A DNA stretch of 64,000 bases from an uncultured Lachnospiraceae bacterium (GCA_910577105.1 CAJTMB010000015.1:1-64000); one strand, 5' to 3'; numbered from the stretch's first letter, positions 7,832 through 17,267 are shown. Numbers and translations are program-made. The notes: generated by a model from the sequence alone, not told the origin.

Positions 7832-10303
7832 TTACTGCATTTCCGTTATTTCCATTGCTTCCCTGTAGCCTGCCTTCAGAAGGTACGCCGCCACTTCTTC
7901 CACGCTGCCGTCATTTATAACTTTTATGCGCAGCACATAGTCGTCGCCGGAATACAGTTCCACCGTGAAAAGATAGGTGATGCCGTCAATCTCCTGAAAC
8001 CATAGCTGCATATTGTACCATTCCCTCGTGATTCCTTCCATGGAATATTCGCGGAATTTTCCGTCGGCACTTTTGTAAACAGTACCGGTTATAAACGTAT
8101 AATCCCCGTAATGCTTTGCCTGATAGTAAGAATTGTATTCCACATATTCCATCATCCCGTCGTTATCCACATCGCAAAGGTCATATCCCCATGCGTAGGC
8201 ATTGTCTGTGCCATAACGGCCGTAACCTAAGTTTTTCATTATGCGAAGCTGCTCCAAGGAAAGCGGTTCCTCCATTTTTTCTTCCCGATACATTTCCTTT
8301 GCAAGACATGCCCCTGCAATTTTCCTAAAACGGCTTTCCACATACGCGGAAAGCGCCGCAGGCGCTCCCTCTTTTGTAAAAAGGGGAATGCATTCATAAC
8401 CGTCAATCTGCGGCTCCAGCACAAATACCGCGCCTTCGCCTTTCCCCGCCGCATCAAGGGGCACGGCTGCCATTCCCCGCAGGGCAGCGGTATAAAAATC
8501 CCTGTTCTCAAAGACAAAATACTTTTGTCCGCCATAGGAAATCACACGATGGTAATTTTCTCCAAATCCCGTCCAGACTTCACCCTGATACTCTATTTCA
8601 CCGTTATCCGATACAAAATACCGCTCGACCCACACATAATACCCGTCCTCTGACGACACCAGATATTCTTTTTTACCACTTTCAGAGGGATATCTCCATG
8701 CCCATTCAAGCCGCTGATACCGGCCTCCGTCTTCCACCCAAAACTTCTGAAATTCTTTCGTATCCCGTTTGATATCAAGGGCATAGGCATCCAGATACTC
8801 CGCCTCTGCTCCGCATAAAAGCAGGTATGTGTCTTTTTTCAGCAATGCAAAAAGGCCTTCCATAGTCCCCGGCTCCATATCCGTTTCTTCCACGGCATGT
8901 ACCGCTGTTTCTGCCTGCACCTTTTCCAAAAGCTCTTCTTTTAAGGAATTTTCCGGAAGCTCTTTTCCGGTTGTTTCCAGAAGGGGGGTGCTTTGATAAA
9001 ACAATCCCTCCGGTTCGCTCCCATATCCGCTGGCTTCCTGCGGGCTGACTTCATGGCTAAAACACAACTGCGCGCTTAAAATAGGCGTGGTGCGTTCTCC
9101 TTCCACCAGACTGGCCGTCAGCACTCTGCGCTCCGAATACACATCCCCTAACATCTGAAAAGAAATCGTTTTGCCGCCAAATTCCGCAAACCAGACCCAC
9201 CTCAGCCCCATCCACTTTTTATACTCACTCTCCCCTCCCCATTCCGTCCAACTATAGGTTCCGTCTTCCTGCTGCATAAGCTGCCAGATACGATAACTTC
9301 CCCTGCGGAACAATTCTTCCTTCCCGTCATTGTCATAATCCGTCAAAGCCAAGCTTCCCGCACTATACCCGAGCGCTTCGACCAATTCTTCTTTTTGTCC
9401 TTCGGACAAAACCTTTTCATCCCCCCATATATCGGTATACTCCTTATATACAAACAGTTCCAGGTTTTCTTCCACATATTTCCGCACTTCAGGAAGGAAC
9501 GGGTTTTTTTCATCCAGATAGTAATACTCGGGATACACGGAAGTAAAAACATCCGCCAGCCACAGCTTATCCCATAAAATTGCCACGCCTTCTCCCGAAT
9601 CATCCTGACGGACGGAAAACTTCTCCAGCATCATGCCGTTGACTTCATTCGTGTTAATGCTTATTCTGCGGCGGTCAAGGCAATAGTACTGGATTTCCCC
9701 CCCTCTTTTCTCCCAAACATACAGGTGGGAATATCGTTGCCAAAGCTTGTAGCGCCCATGATGGAAAAACCTTCTGCCGTCTCTTTTAACACTACGGCAT
9801 AAAGCGACCAGGTCCCATCATGGCAGACAAGCCAGATGTTTTCTTCCCCGTTATAAGAAGGCAGGCGGCAGGTGAAAAAACAGAAGTGATTTCCCCCGAA
9901 TCCTCCACAATCGTGTCTGCTGCTTCCTCATTCCGCAAAAGCCAGTCCTCCAGAAGCGTGTAATACTCCGGACATCTTTCCAGCAGCGTCTCTTTCGACA
10001 CTATTAAACCGGAATCTCTCCAATCAACCAGTGCTTCCCACGCCCTTCCCGCCATATACCCCTGTAATTCATCCAGAATATCCAAAGGCAGCGTAATGCC
10101 TGCCACCCGGGACCCATCGGAAAATCAAACATGGCGTACGGCTCTGTTTTAATGACCTCCCAATACCTTTCCCGCGACGGAATCAGGTATTGGGATGCCT
10201 TCCTTGCGCCCATGGGCTCCTTCCCGTCATGCCGCACGGCTGCCCACAGCCCAGAAAACAGCAAAAACACTATGACGCTGATTTGTAAAATTCTTTTTTT
10301 CAT
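7832..10303 (-). pseudogene. Frameshifted large secreted protein with DxDNDG repeats
   Basis: The coding signal of one ~825-codon gene is spread over three frames. It starts at 10303 with a signal peptide (MKKRILQISVIVFLLFSGLW) and runs to DFPMGP. It continues in a second frame (VAGITLPLDILDELQGY) from about 10107, switches again near 9876 (FTCRLPSYNGEEN), and again at a run of seven G near 9698-9704, into a 600-codon frame (MMLEKF onward) ending at 7832. Each switch is repaired by adding one base to a homopolymer (C3, T6, G7). Two calcium-loop-like motifs, DYDNDGKEEL and DVDNDGMMEY, resemble FG-GAP/VCBS-type repeats. No enzyme family was recognised. It could be a real pseudogene or sequencing error at homopolymers. 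Confidence 0.72.
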
Positions 10304-10313
10304 CCGTTTTCCC

Positions 10314-10907
10314 TTATGTTTCCATACTCATCCGCACATATTTTGCAAAATCCTCCCCTGCAAAAATATGGCAGTAGATTTCCTTAAGATGCTTATATGC
10401 CTCTTCGTCTGTGAGTTCCTTCTCCACGTGCATTACAAAAATGCCGAAGGCAACCCCGAAAAGACTGCTTTTGACTGCGGTCCGCCTACATCCGTTTTTC
10501 AGGTAAAAAGCGTTTCTCCTGACGCGCTGTAAGCGCTCCTCTTCCCCTGACGCCGCCGCTTCCTCCTCCGTTTCAATCAATATGGCAGGACAACCTGCAA
10601 AGCCTTCCCGCATCTTTTGCAAAAACAAGCTTCCCATCCCGGATTCACGGTATTCTTCCAAAATAGCATAGTAATCGAGAAGCAGAATGCTGCTTTTCGG
10701 CGCATGCACAAATAAGGCGTATCCTGCAAGCCTGTCCTCTGAAAACATCCCCATCCCTTCATAACACCCTTCCAAAAGCAATCTTTGAATCATGGAAACC
10801 GGTTTTAATTCATCCTCAGGGAAATGCCTGACTGCAATTTCCTTATAGATGGAAAGAATCTGGGGTTCGGACAATTTTTTTATGGTAAAAGAATTGGGTA
10901 CGCTCAT
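10314..10907 (-). CDS. GNAT-family N-acetyltransferase
   Basis: 197-aa protein with the GNAT fold. Motif A for acetyl-CoA pyrophosphate binding is visible as EEYRESGMGSLFLQKM (about residues 85-105), preceded by the beta strand ILLLDYYAIL. A later NAFYLKNGCR fits the motif B region. The substrate is unknown. The 3' end is 10 bp from the large pseudogene. The start (10907) overlaps the rqcH stop by ATGA, so the two are translationally coupled. Confidence 0.82.
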   Translation of the reverse strand: MSVPNSFTIKKLSEPQILSIYKEIAVRHFPEDELKPVSMIQRLLLEGCYEGMGMFSEDRLAGYALFVHAPKSSILLLDYYAILEEYRESGMGSLFLQKMREGFAGCPAILIETEEEAAASGEEERLQRVRRNAFYLKNGCRRTAVKSSLFGVAFGIFVMHVEKELTDEEAYKHLKEIYCHIFAGEDFAKYVRMSMET

Positions 10908-12655
10908 TTTTTCATACCTCCTGCCACCTTAATACCGGAAATATCCGCCTCAATCGTCATGGAATAATTGGTATGGTAGATGACAAAGCCCGGCTTTGCG
11001 CCTCCCGGTTTTTTGACATGCTTTTTCTGGATATAATCCACTTCCACCTTGTCCTGCCTGCTGCCGGCGGAGTAATGGGCCGCCAGTCTTGCCGCCTCCT
11101 CAAAGGTGGCGTCCGGCATTTCTTCATTTCCTTTCAGTTTTACGATGACATGGGAGCCGGGACAGCCTTTGGCATGAAACCACCAGTCGTTTCCCGTTGC
11201 AAATTTGAAGGTCAGCTCGTCATTCTGGAAATTGTTCTTGCCCACATACATATCGTAGCCGTCGCTGCTGATATAGTGGAAAGGGCTGCTGGTGACTTTT
11301 ACTTTTTTTGCCCCTGCCTTCCTCCTGATATAGCCGCTCTGTGTCAGTTCCTCCTTAATCTGCACCAAATCCTCTTCTCCCATGGCAATGTCCAGCGCCG
11401 CGCTGATGGATTGCAGGTGTTCGATTTCTTCTTTGACTTCTTTGGTCAATTCCGTCAAAGCCTCATGGGTGCGTTTCAGCTTGCCGTATTTTTCAAAATA
11501 TTTTTTGGCGTTTTCAGTGGCGGAAAGCGTACTGTCAAGGGGAATCCGCACCGGTTCGTTAGTGTAGTAGTTGACGGCGTCCAGATACTTTGCGCCCTCA
11601 GAGACCCCGTATCCGTAAGTGTTGAGCAGTTCCCCATAAATCCGGTAGGATTCCCGCTTTTCGGTATCCTTTAGCTGCTGGAGCTGCAAATCGTATTTTT
11701 TGACATTCCGCTCCAGCGCCGTCTGCACAATGCGGCGTAAGTCCGCCGATTTCTGACGTATCCGGGTGTGGACGCTCTTTTCCGCATAATAGTTTTCCAG
11801 AAGTTTTGAAAGGGAATCAAAATGTTTCAACACACCGTCCGCATACATGGTAAGGGGAAGCGCGGCAAATTCCACCGGCTTTTTGCCGTCATAGGCAATA
11901 CAGGGGGAAAACCTTCCCGCCAGAACCGCCTGCCTTATTTCGTCCCAGACGCCGTACAGGCGGCACATGTCAAAATCCGAAAGGGCCGCCGTGGGCTGTT
12001 CGCCGTCCACTCCCGCCCTGTAACAGATTTCCTGCGCCATAACGGGGGAAAGCCCCGTGTATGTGGTATAGATGGCCTTAAAAACCGGCATGGGCGCATT
12101 TTTTATCTTGTCCGCAAAAGATTTTTCTTCCATGGCAAGGGGATTCTCTTTGTGGGTGGTGTCAGCCACAAAATAGGGCTTGCCGGGCAGCACCTCCCTA
12201 ACGGAACTGACAAGGCCCGAAACATGCTTGATACTGTCGATTATCATATCCTTGTCGTCACAGAAAATGATATTGCTGTGTTTGCCCATAATTTCCACTA
12301 TCAGTTTTTTGCGGCACAAATCCCCCATCTCATTCAGATGCTCCACTTCCACATGCACAATCCGTTCAAGCCCCGGCTGGTAAATATCCGTAATCCTGCC
12401 GTTTTGCAGGTGCTTACGCAAAAGCATACAAAAGCCCGGCGCCGTCATGGGCGCCTGTTTATTGCCCTCCGTCAGATAAAGAAGCGGCAGGGACGCCCCT
12501 GCCGAGATAAGCAGGCGGCGCTGCCCCGCCGTTCCTTTTATAGTAAGCAGCAGTTCATCCGGTTCCGGCTGTGCAATTTTGTATATGCGCCCCCCGACCA
12601 GGGCGTCCTTCATTTCTTTTACCACTCCGGCTATGGTGATACCGTCAAAAGCCAT
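10904..12655 (-). CDS. rqcH: RqcH/NFACT-family ribosome quality control protein (FbpA-like)
   Basis: 583-aa NFACT protein. The N-terminus is the NFACT-N domain (MAFDGITIAGVVKEMKDALVGGRIYKI, then RLLISAGASLPLLYLTE). A coiled-coil middle (about residues 280-430) and a C-terminal NFACT-R domain with KNNFQNDELTFKFATGNDWWFHAKGCPGSHVIVK follow. In B. subtilis RqcH binds obstructed 50S subunits and recruits tRNA-Ala to add C-terminal alanine tails; older annotation calls it fibronectin-binding protein. GGAAA precedes the ATG. All expected domains are present at normal length. Confidence 0.94.
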   Translation of the reverse strand: MAFDGITIAGVVKEMKDALVGGRIYKIAQPEPDELLLTIKGTAGQRRLLISAGASLPLLYLTEGNKQAPMTAPGFCMLLRKHLQNGRITDIYQPGLERIVHVEVEHLNEMGDLCRKKLIVEIMGKHSNIIFCDDKDMIIDSIKHVSGLVSSVREVLPGKPYFVADTTHKENPLAMEEKSFADKIKNAPMPVFKAIYTTYTGLSPVMAQEICYRAGVDGEQPTAALSDFDMCRLYGVWDEIRQAVLAGRFSPCIAYDGKKPVEFAALPLTMYADGVLKHFDSLSKLLENYYAEKSVHTRIRQKSADLRRIVQTALERNVKKYDLQLQQLKDTEKRESYRIYGELLNTYGYGVSEGAKYLDAVNYYTNEPVRIPLDSTLSATENAKKYFEKYGKLKRTHEALTELTKEVKEEIEHLQSISAALDIAMGEEDLVQIKEELTQSGYIRRKAGAKKVKVTSSPFHYISSDGYDMYVGKNNFQNDELTFKFATGNDWWFHAKGCPGSHVIVKLKGNEEMPDATFEEAARLAAHYSAGSRQDKVEVDYIQKKHVKKPGGAKPGFVIYHTNYSMTIEADISGIKVAGGMKK

Positions 12656-12671
12656 GATTTTTTCCTTTCTT

Positions 12672-14450
12672 TTACATCAGATGGCATTTTTTTGCCAGTT
12701 TTACAAGCAGGCGGCCTTTGGGCATGGCCCTAAGCTCTTCCTCCCTGATTCCTTTTAACACAATCTCCAGCACAAAATATACGATTCCGCCCACCAGCAC
12801 CGCCGGGAAAAGCGCAAGCGCATTCTGCATCATGGATGGATACTCCCCGCCCCCGATTAACAGCGCAAGCCCTTTGTGGGTGCCGTACGCCGCCACGCCC
12901 ATAAAGCCCGCCGCCACAAAGGGCGTCACAAAGGTACGGAACATCTCCTGGTCATAGTCCAGGTACTTGCGGATGGAAAGCTGGTTTAAGACGCACATGG
13001 TCCCGGAATACAGAAGCATGGCAATCACCAGCGCGTACAAATCCAAGTCCGTAAAATATAAAAGCAGGCTGACAACGCCCGTCTGTAAGACGAGGGCTAT
13101 CGCCGCGTTATGCACGGGCACTTTTACCTTTCCGATTCCCTGCAGCACAGAGTTTGTCAGGGTGGAAAGGGAGTAAAAGATAATAGAAGCCGAAAGAGCT
13201 GTCAGAAGCCTTGAGGCAAGGTCTATGGAGGCTTTCTGCCGAAACAGCATCCATGTGATGGGTCTTGCCAGCACGCCAATCCCCACTGCCGCGGGAATGG
13301 CAATCAGCATGGTGGTCTTGACTGCCTGTGCCGTCTTTTCCCTTGCACCCTCCATGTCACCCTGCCCTACCCTCGCCGCTATACTGGGCAGTATGGCAGA
13401 TGACATTGCCGAGGAAATGGCAATGGGAATATTGGATATAACCACCGCTTTGGCGGAAAAAATACCGTAATTGGTGGATATTTGGGAATCTCCCATATTC
13501 TTTTGCAGAGAGCAAATCCAGGTGTAAATGGTCTGGTTCAAAAATGTGCTGAGGTTATAAATGGCGGTGCTTAAGATAAACGGCACAATCACCCCGCTTA
13601 CGGTCTTTAAGATGCTTTCATAGCTTTCCTCTGCGTGCCTGTCCCTCTCAATCCGTCTGTAAATAGTCCTTTTGTTGAGCCCGTACACACCCCACATAAA
13701 TAATAACGCCACCAGAACGCCTGCACCGGTGCCGAGGGCGCTGCCCACCGCGCCGTAAGTGGCATGTCTGGTATTCCACTCCTGCTGTTCTTCGCTTAAA
13801 ACATAGACTACCGTACCGTCCTCATTCGCCACGGATTCCGCTGCTTCAGAAACCATTTCTTCTCCGAGATATACCGCATGGTCATCACCCAGCGTGTATT
13901 TATCCGTACCGGAAAGCGCAAGTACAATCATCAGGTATGCCGCACCGATACTGATTACCGCATTGAGAAGCTGCTCCAGTATCTGGGAAACGGAGGTCTG
14001 CACCATGGTCCGGTGGGCCTGGAAATATCCGCGCAGCACCCCGAGGATGCCGTACAAAAAAACCGTGGGGGCAAATACCCGAAGAACCGTTGCCGCCGGT
14101 CCCTTTGTCAGAACCCCTGCGCCGAAAAAAAGCACCATACCGGCGATGCCGCCCACCACCAGCACATACCACATGGCGCAGACAAATACCCTGTGTGCAT
14201 TTCTATAGTCGTTTACGGAAAGTTTCTGTGCAATTACCTTGGAAATTGCCGAAGGAATACTGTAAGAAGAAATAAGAAGAATGATAGTATAGACATTGTA
14301 GGCCGCCTGATAATACCCGTTGCCTTCATCCCCGATAACAGCAGCTAAAGGACTCCTGTAAAGGAGTCCTATTATCCTGCAGATGATACCGGCTGCCGCC
14401 AGTATACCGGCCTGTACTATAAACCTGTCTTTTTTGCTGCTCTTACCCAT
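12672..14450 (-). CDS. SpoVB/MurJ-like polysaccharide flippase (MOP superfamily)
   Basis: Polytopic membrane protein of 592 aa with roughly 14 hydrophobic segments. It starts MGKSSKKDRFIVQAGILAAAG, then GIICRIIGLLYRSPLAAVIGDEGNGYYQAAYNVY, the pattern of the SpoVB/Wzx/MurJ group that flips lipid-linked oligosaccharides. Between early helices it has an extra hydrophilic loop of ~60 residues (YTLGDDHAVYLGEEMV ... LSEEQQEWN) rich in acidic residues, which explains the length above the usual ~520-540. It may serve cortex or envelope polysaccharide synthesis. The gene is followed closely by rqcH and preceded by glgA on the same strand. Confidence 0.85.
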   Translation of the reverse strand: MGKSSKKDRFIVQAGILAAAGIICRIIGLLYRSPLAAVIGDEGNGYYQAAYNVYTIILLISSYSIPSAISKVIAQKLSVNDYRNAHRVFVCAMWYVLVVGGIAGMVLFFGAGVLTKGPAATVLRVFAPTVFLYGILGVLRGYFQAHRTMVQTSVSQILEQLLNAVISIGAAYLMIVLALSGTDKYTLGDDHAVYLGEEMVSEAAESVANEDGTVVYVLSEEQQEWNTRHATYGAVGSALGTGAGVLVALLFMWGVYGLNKRTIYRRIERDRHAEESYESILKTVSGVIVPFILSTAIYNLSTFLNQTIYTWICSLQKNMGDSQISTNYGIFSAKAVVISNIPIAISSAMSSAILPSIAARVGQGDMEGAREKTAQAVKTTMLIAIPAAVGIGVLARPITWMLFRQKASIDLASRLLTALSASIIFYSLSTLTNSVLQGIGKVKVPVHNAAIALVLQTGVVSLLLYFTDLDLYALVIAMLLYSGTMCVLNQLSIRKYLDYDQEMFRTFVTPFVAAGFMGVAAYGTHKGLALLIGGGEYPSMMQNALALFPAVLVGGIVYFVLEIVLKGIREEELRAMPKGRLLVKLAKKCHLM

Positions 14451-14469
14451 TTTATTTCCATTCCGGAAC

Positions 14470-15915
14470 TCAACCTATCAGCCAGTCATACATCTCCTGA
14501 TATTTGCCAGCCGATACATGCCAGGAAAAGTCAACTGCCATGCCGCGGTCGATAATTTTGTTCCATTCCCTTTTCTTATCGTAATATATGTGCTCCGCAT
14601 AACGGATAGTCCTGAGCATCTCGTGCGCATTGTAATTGGCAAAGGAAAAACCGGTTCCGGTATTTTCGTACTCATTGTAAGGAACCACCGTATCTTTTAA
14701 CCCGCCCGTTTCCCTGACAATGGGTACCGTGCCATACCGTAAAGACATCAGCTGGCTTAAGCCGCACGGCTCAAACAGGGACGGCATCAGAAATGCGTCA
14801 CAGGAAGCATATATCTTATGGGAAAGGTCCTCCGAATAATAGATATTGGCGGAAACCTTGTTGTTGTATTTCCAGTCAAAATGGCGGAACATGTTCTCAT
14901 AACGTTCCTCCCCTGTGCCCAGCACCACTATCTGCACGTTATCCTGGCAGAGTTCATCCATAATGTAGGCAATCAAATCAAACCCCTTCTGGTCAGTCAG
15001 CCTGGAAACAATCCCAATCATGAAGGTCCGCTCGTCCTCCGCCAGATTCAGCTCCTTTTGCAGGGCGCGCTTGTTCTTAATCTTTTCCTTGCGGAAATTC
15101 ACCGCATCATAAGGATGCTCGATGTAGGTATCCTCAGCAGGATTAAACTCCTCGTAATCAATGCCGTTTACAATGCCGCGCAAGTCATGGGACCTTGCAT
15201 TTAACAGTCCGTTTAATCCTTCGCCGTAAAAATCCGTCTTGATTTCTTCCGCATACGTATCGCTGACCGTGGTAATGACATCTGCAAACACAAGCCCGCC
15301 CTTTAACAGGTTGGCATCCTTGTAGGCTTCCAGCTTATCCGATGTGAAATAGTAATCCGGCAGCCCCGTAATATTCTTTACGGCTTTCACATCCCATTTC
15401 CCCTGAAACTTCAGGTTGTGAATGGTCATAATCGATTTCATGCTCCAGAAAAACGGGTTGCCGCGAAACCGCTCCTTCAGGTATACGGGTACCAGTCCTG
15501 TCTGCCAGTCATGGCAGTGTACGATATCCGGCTGGAAATTAATCAGGGGCAGTGCCGAAAGTGCTGCCTTTGAAAAGAAAGCATATTTTTCTATCTCATA
15601 CAGGGCATTGTCGCCGTAAGGCTTGAACCCGCTGAAATAGTGCTCATTGTCAATAAAATAGTATTTGACGCCATCGTACTCTGCTTCCAGAATGCCGACA
15701 TAAACCTCATGCCAGTTGAAATCCATGTAGAAGTGTGTGACATAGTTTAGTTTTTCCTGCATCTGCGGTTTCATGCAAGTATATCTGGGAATCATCACCC
15801 TAACGTCATAATAATTCTTGTCCAGACACTTTGGCAGAGAACCGACAACATCTGCAAGACCGCCGGTCTTAATAAAGGGTACCCCCTCCGATGCAACAAA
15901 TAAAACCTTTTTCAT
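14470..15915 (-). CDS. glgA: Glycogen synthase GlgA
   Basis: ADP-glucose-dependent starch/glycogen synthase, GT5 family, 481 aa. The ADP-glucose-binding loop KTGGLADVVGSLPK is at residues ~17-30. The C-terminal Rossmann domain has GIVSRLTDQKGFD and the catalytic region PSLFEPCGLSQLMSLRYGTVPIVRETGGLKDTV. GGAGG lies before the ATG. Upstream, TTTCAA-N17-TATAAT gives a plausible promoter, so it is probably transcribed apart from the Spo0A-like genes. No other glycogen gene is in the window. Confidence 0.96.
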   Translation of the reverse strand: MKKVLFVASEGVPFIKTGGLADVVGSLPKCLDKNYYDVRVMIPRYTCMKPQMQEKLNYVTHFYMDFNWHEVYVGILEAEYDGVKYYFIDNEHYFSGFKPYGDNALYEIEKYAFFSKAALSALPLINFQPDIVHCHDWQTGLVPVYLKERFRGNPFFWSMKSIMTIHNLKFQGKWDVKAVKNITGLPDYYFTSDKLEAYKDANLLKGGLVFADVITTVSDTYAEEIKTDFYGEGLNGLLNARSHDLRGIVNGIDYEEFNPAEDTYIEHPYDAVNFRKEKIKNKRALQKELNLAEDERTFMIGIVSRLTDQKGFDLIAYIMDELCQDNVQIVVLGTGEERYENMFRHFDWKYNNKVSANIYYSEDLSHKIYASCDAFLMPSLFEPCGLSQLMSLRYGTVPIVRETGGLKDTVVPYNEYENTGTGFSFANYNAHEMLRTIRYAEHIYYDKKREWNKIIDRGMAVDFSWHVSAGKYQEMYDWLIG

Positions 15916-15981
15916 GCTAACGCCTCCCGCATCAAACTGTATTTTTTATATTATACAACATGGAAGGGTTATTTGAAAGAA

Positions 15982-16503
15982 TTAATTTCTGTATTTTAAC
16001 CGAATTCTGTCCGCAATTAACGCTATAAACTCCGAATTCGTCGGTTTCCCCTTTCCTGTATTGATGGTGTAGCCAAACAGTGCATCAAGCGTTTCCATCC
16101 TTCCGCGGCTCCATGCGACTTCTATGGCATGACGGATTGCCCTTTCCACACGGCTGGGTGTGGTTGCAAACTTCTTTGCTATGGTAGGGTAAAGGATTTT
16201 GGTGATGGAACTCAGCATGGAGGTATCCTCCACCGCCATCATTATGGCTTCCCTGAGATACTGGTATCCTTTGATATGCGCCGGTACCCCTATTTCATGT
16301 ATCATATCCGTCACATCCTGCTCCAAATCCTTTTCTTCCGTCTTCTTTGTTATTTCCTCGACACCGTTCTTTGCCTGCATTTCCTTTTTTCCGGAGGGTA
16401 CTGTAATCATAATCTGGAATTCTTTGTCGGTACTCATCAACTGTCCGATTATTTTGTACAGTTTTTCATTGTCCTTTGTAGTCATTACGTTTAGCTGTTC
16501 CAT
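15982..16503 (-). CDS. Spo0A-like DNA-binding protein lacking most of the receiver domain (copy 1)
   Basis: 173 aa. Residues about 62-173 match the Spo0A effector domain: IHEIGVPAHIKGYQYLREAI, recognition-helix segment SRVERAIRHAIEVAWSRG, and GKGKPTNSEFIALIADRIRLK. The first ~35 residues (MEQLNVMTTKDNEKLYKIIG, then DKEFQIMI) look like the start of a Spo0A receiver, but the acidic pocket reads TKDN instead of the usual ADDN. The ~80 residues that would carry the phosphorylated Asp and the rest of the receiver are missing, replaced by a short Lys/Glu-rich linker. The gene has its own promoter and GGAGG site. It should bind DNA without phosphorelay control, either as an active regulator or as a competitor of a full Spo0A elsewhere; both are inference. 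Confidence 0.93.
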   Translation of the reverse strand: MEQLNVMTTKDNEKLYKIIGQLMSTDKEFQIMITVPSGKKEMQAKNGVEEITKKTEEKDLEQDVTDMIHEIGVPAHIKGYQYLREAIMMAVEDTSMLSSITKILYPTIAKKFATTPSRVERAIRHAIEVAWSRGRMETLDALFGYTINTGKGKPTNSEFIALIADRIRLKYRN

Positions 16504-16541
16504 AATGAATCCTCCAATTCTTACAAATTTCTATCATCCCC

Positions 16542-16571
16542 ATTATAATGTGATAGCGTTTTTATCTGCAA
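16542..16571 (-). promoter_or_regulatory. Sigma-A-type promoter of Spo0A-like copy 1
   Basis: On the minus strand TTGCAG is followed after 18 bp by a perfect TATAAT, 39 bp upstream of the ATG. The same hexamers with the same spacing precede copy 2, together with about 30 bp of conserved upstream sequence, so the promoter was duplicated with the gene. Confidence 0.75.
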
Positions 16572-16631
16572 CCGATTCACATCGTAAATATTTTACATTT
16601 TCTGCATCGATTGGAAAATGCTGTTTTTCGA

Positions 16632-16638
16632 TGTCGAA
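16632..16638 (+). promoter_or_regulatory. Perfect 0A box upstream of copy 1
   Basis: TGTCGAA, the consensus Spo0A-binding heptamer, lies within the quasi-palindrome TTTTTCGATGTCGAAAA about 60 bp upstream of the copy 1 -35 element. It suggests that this gene is controlled by Spo0A or by its own product. A 7-bp match can arise by chance, so confidence is moderate. Confidence 0.5.
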
Positions 16639-16650
16639 AACATGCAAAAT

Positions 16651-16687
16651 AAAAAAAGCTGTAAAGTCTTATCAAAAGACTTACAGC
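16651..16687 (-). terminator. Intrinsic terminator after Spo0A-like copy 2
   Basis: On the minus strand a GCTGTAA-GTCTT stem pairs with AGACTTTACAGC around a short loop and runs into TTTTTTT. It lies 13 bp after the copy 2 stop, so the two paralogues are separate transcription units. Confidence 0.85.
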
Positions 16688-16699
16688 AGTTTAATGGAA

Positions 16700-17230
16700 C
16701 TAATTTCTGTACTTCAGCCGGATTTTATCCGTAATCAGCGCTATGAATTCCGAATTTGTCGGTTTCCCTTTTCCTGTATTGACGGTGTAGCCGAACAATG
16801 CCTCCAGTGTTTCCATCTTTCCCCGGCTCCATGCAACTTCTATGGCATGACGGATTGCCCTCTCCACACGGCTGGGTGTGGTATCAAACGTTTTTGCAAT
16901 GGCAGGGTACAGGATTTTGGTGACAGAACTCTGCATGGACGAATCTTTCACACACAGCATAATGCCTTCCCTAAGATACTGGTATCCTTTGATATGTGCC
17001 GGTACCCCTATTTCATGAATCATATCCGTCACATCCTGTTCCAAATCCTTGCCTGCCGCAATTTCCGCCATTGCCATTATTTCCCCAACATTTGTACTTT
17101 CTCGCACTTCTCTTTTTGCGGAGGGTATTGTAATCATAATCTGAAATTCTTTGTTGGTGTTCATTAACTGTCCGATTATATTATACAGCCTGTCGTTGTC
17201 TTTTGTACTCATCACATTTAACTCTTCCAT
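16700..17230 (-). CDS. Spo0A-like DNA-binding protein lacking most of the receiver domain (copy 2)
   Basis: 176 aa from the ATG at 17230, chosen because GGGAGGA is correctly placed there; a longer frame to 17269 has no good site. It is a close paralogue of copy 1, near-identical in the effector domain (IHEIGVPAHIKGYQYLREGI; SRVERAIRHAIEVAWSRGKM; GKGKPTNSEFIALITDKIRLK). The N-terminal remnant is again MEELNVMSTKDNDRLYNIIG, then KEFQIMI, with the same missing receiver. The linkers differ (MAMAEIAAGKDLEQ here). It occupies the canonical spo0A position directly downstream of spoIVB. The shared deletion implies that receiver loss came before the duplication. Own promoter and terminator. Confidence 0.93.
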   Translation of the reverse strand: MEELNVMSTKDNDRLYNIIGQLMNTNKEFQIMITIPSAKREVRESTNVGEIMAMAEIAAGKDLEQDVTDMIHEIGVPAHIKGYQYLREGIMLCVKDSSMQSSVTKILYPAIAKTFDTTPSRVERAIRHAIEVAWSRGKMETLEALFGYTVNTGKGKPTNSEFIALITDKIRLKYRN

Positions 17231-17267
17231 GATAAATCCTCCCATTTTACAAAATTTTATCTTACCC

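Noticed and set aside
10973..12733. Long plus-strand open frames opposite rqcH
   Set aside because: Antisense shadows of a high-GC coding region; no ribosome-binding sites and no family resemblance.
16199..17167. Long plus-strand open frame across both Spo0A-like genes
   Set aside because: It is antisense to two strongly supported genes, their promoter and a terminator.
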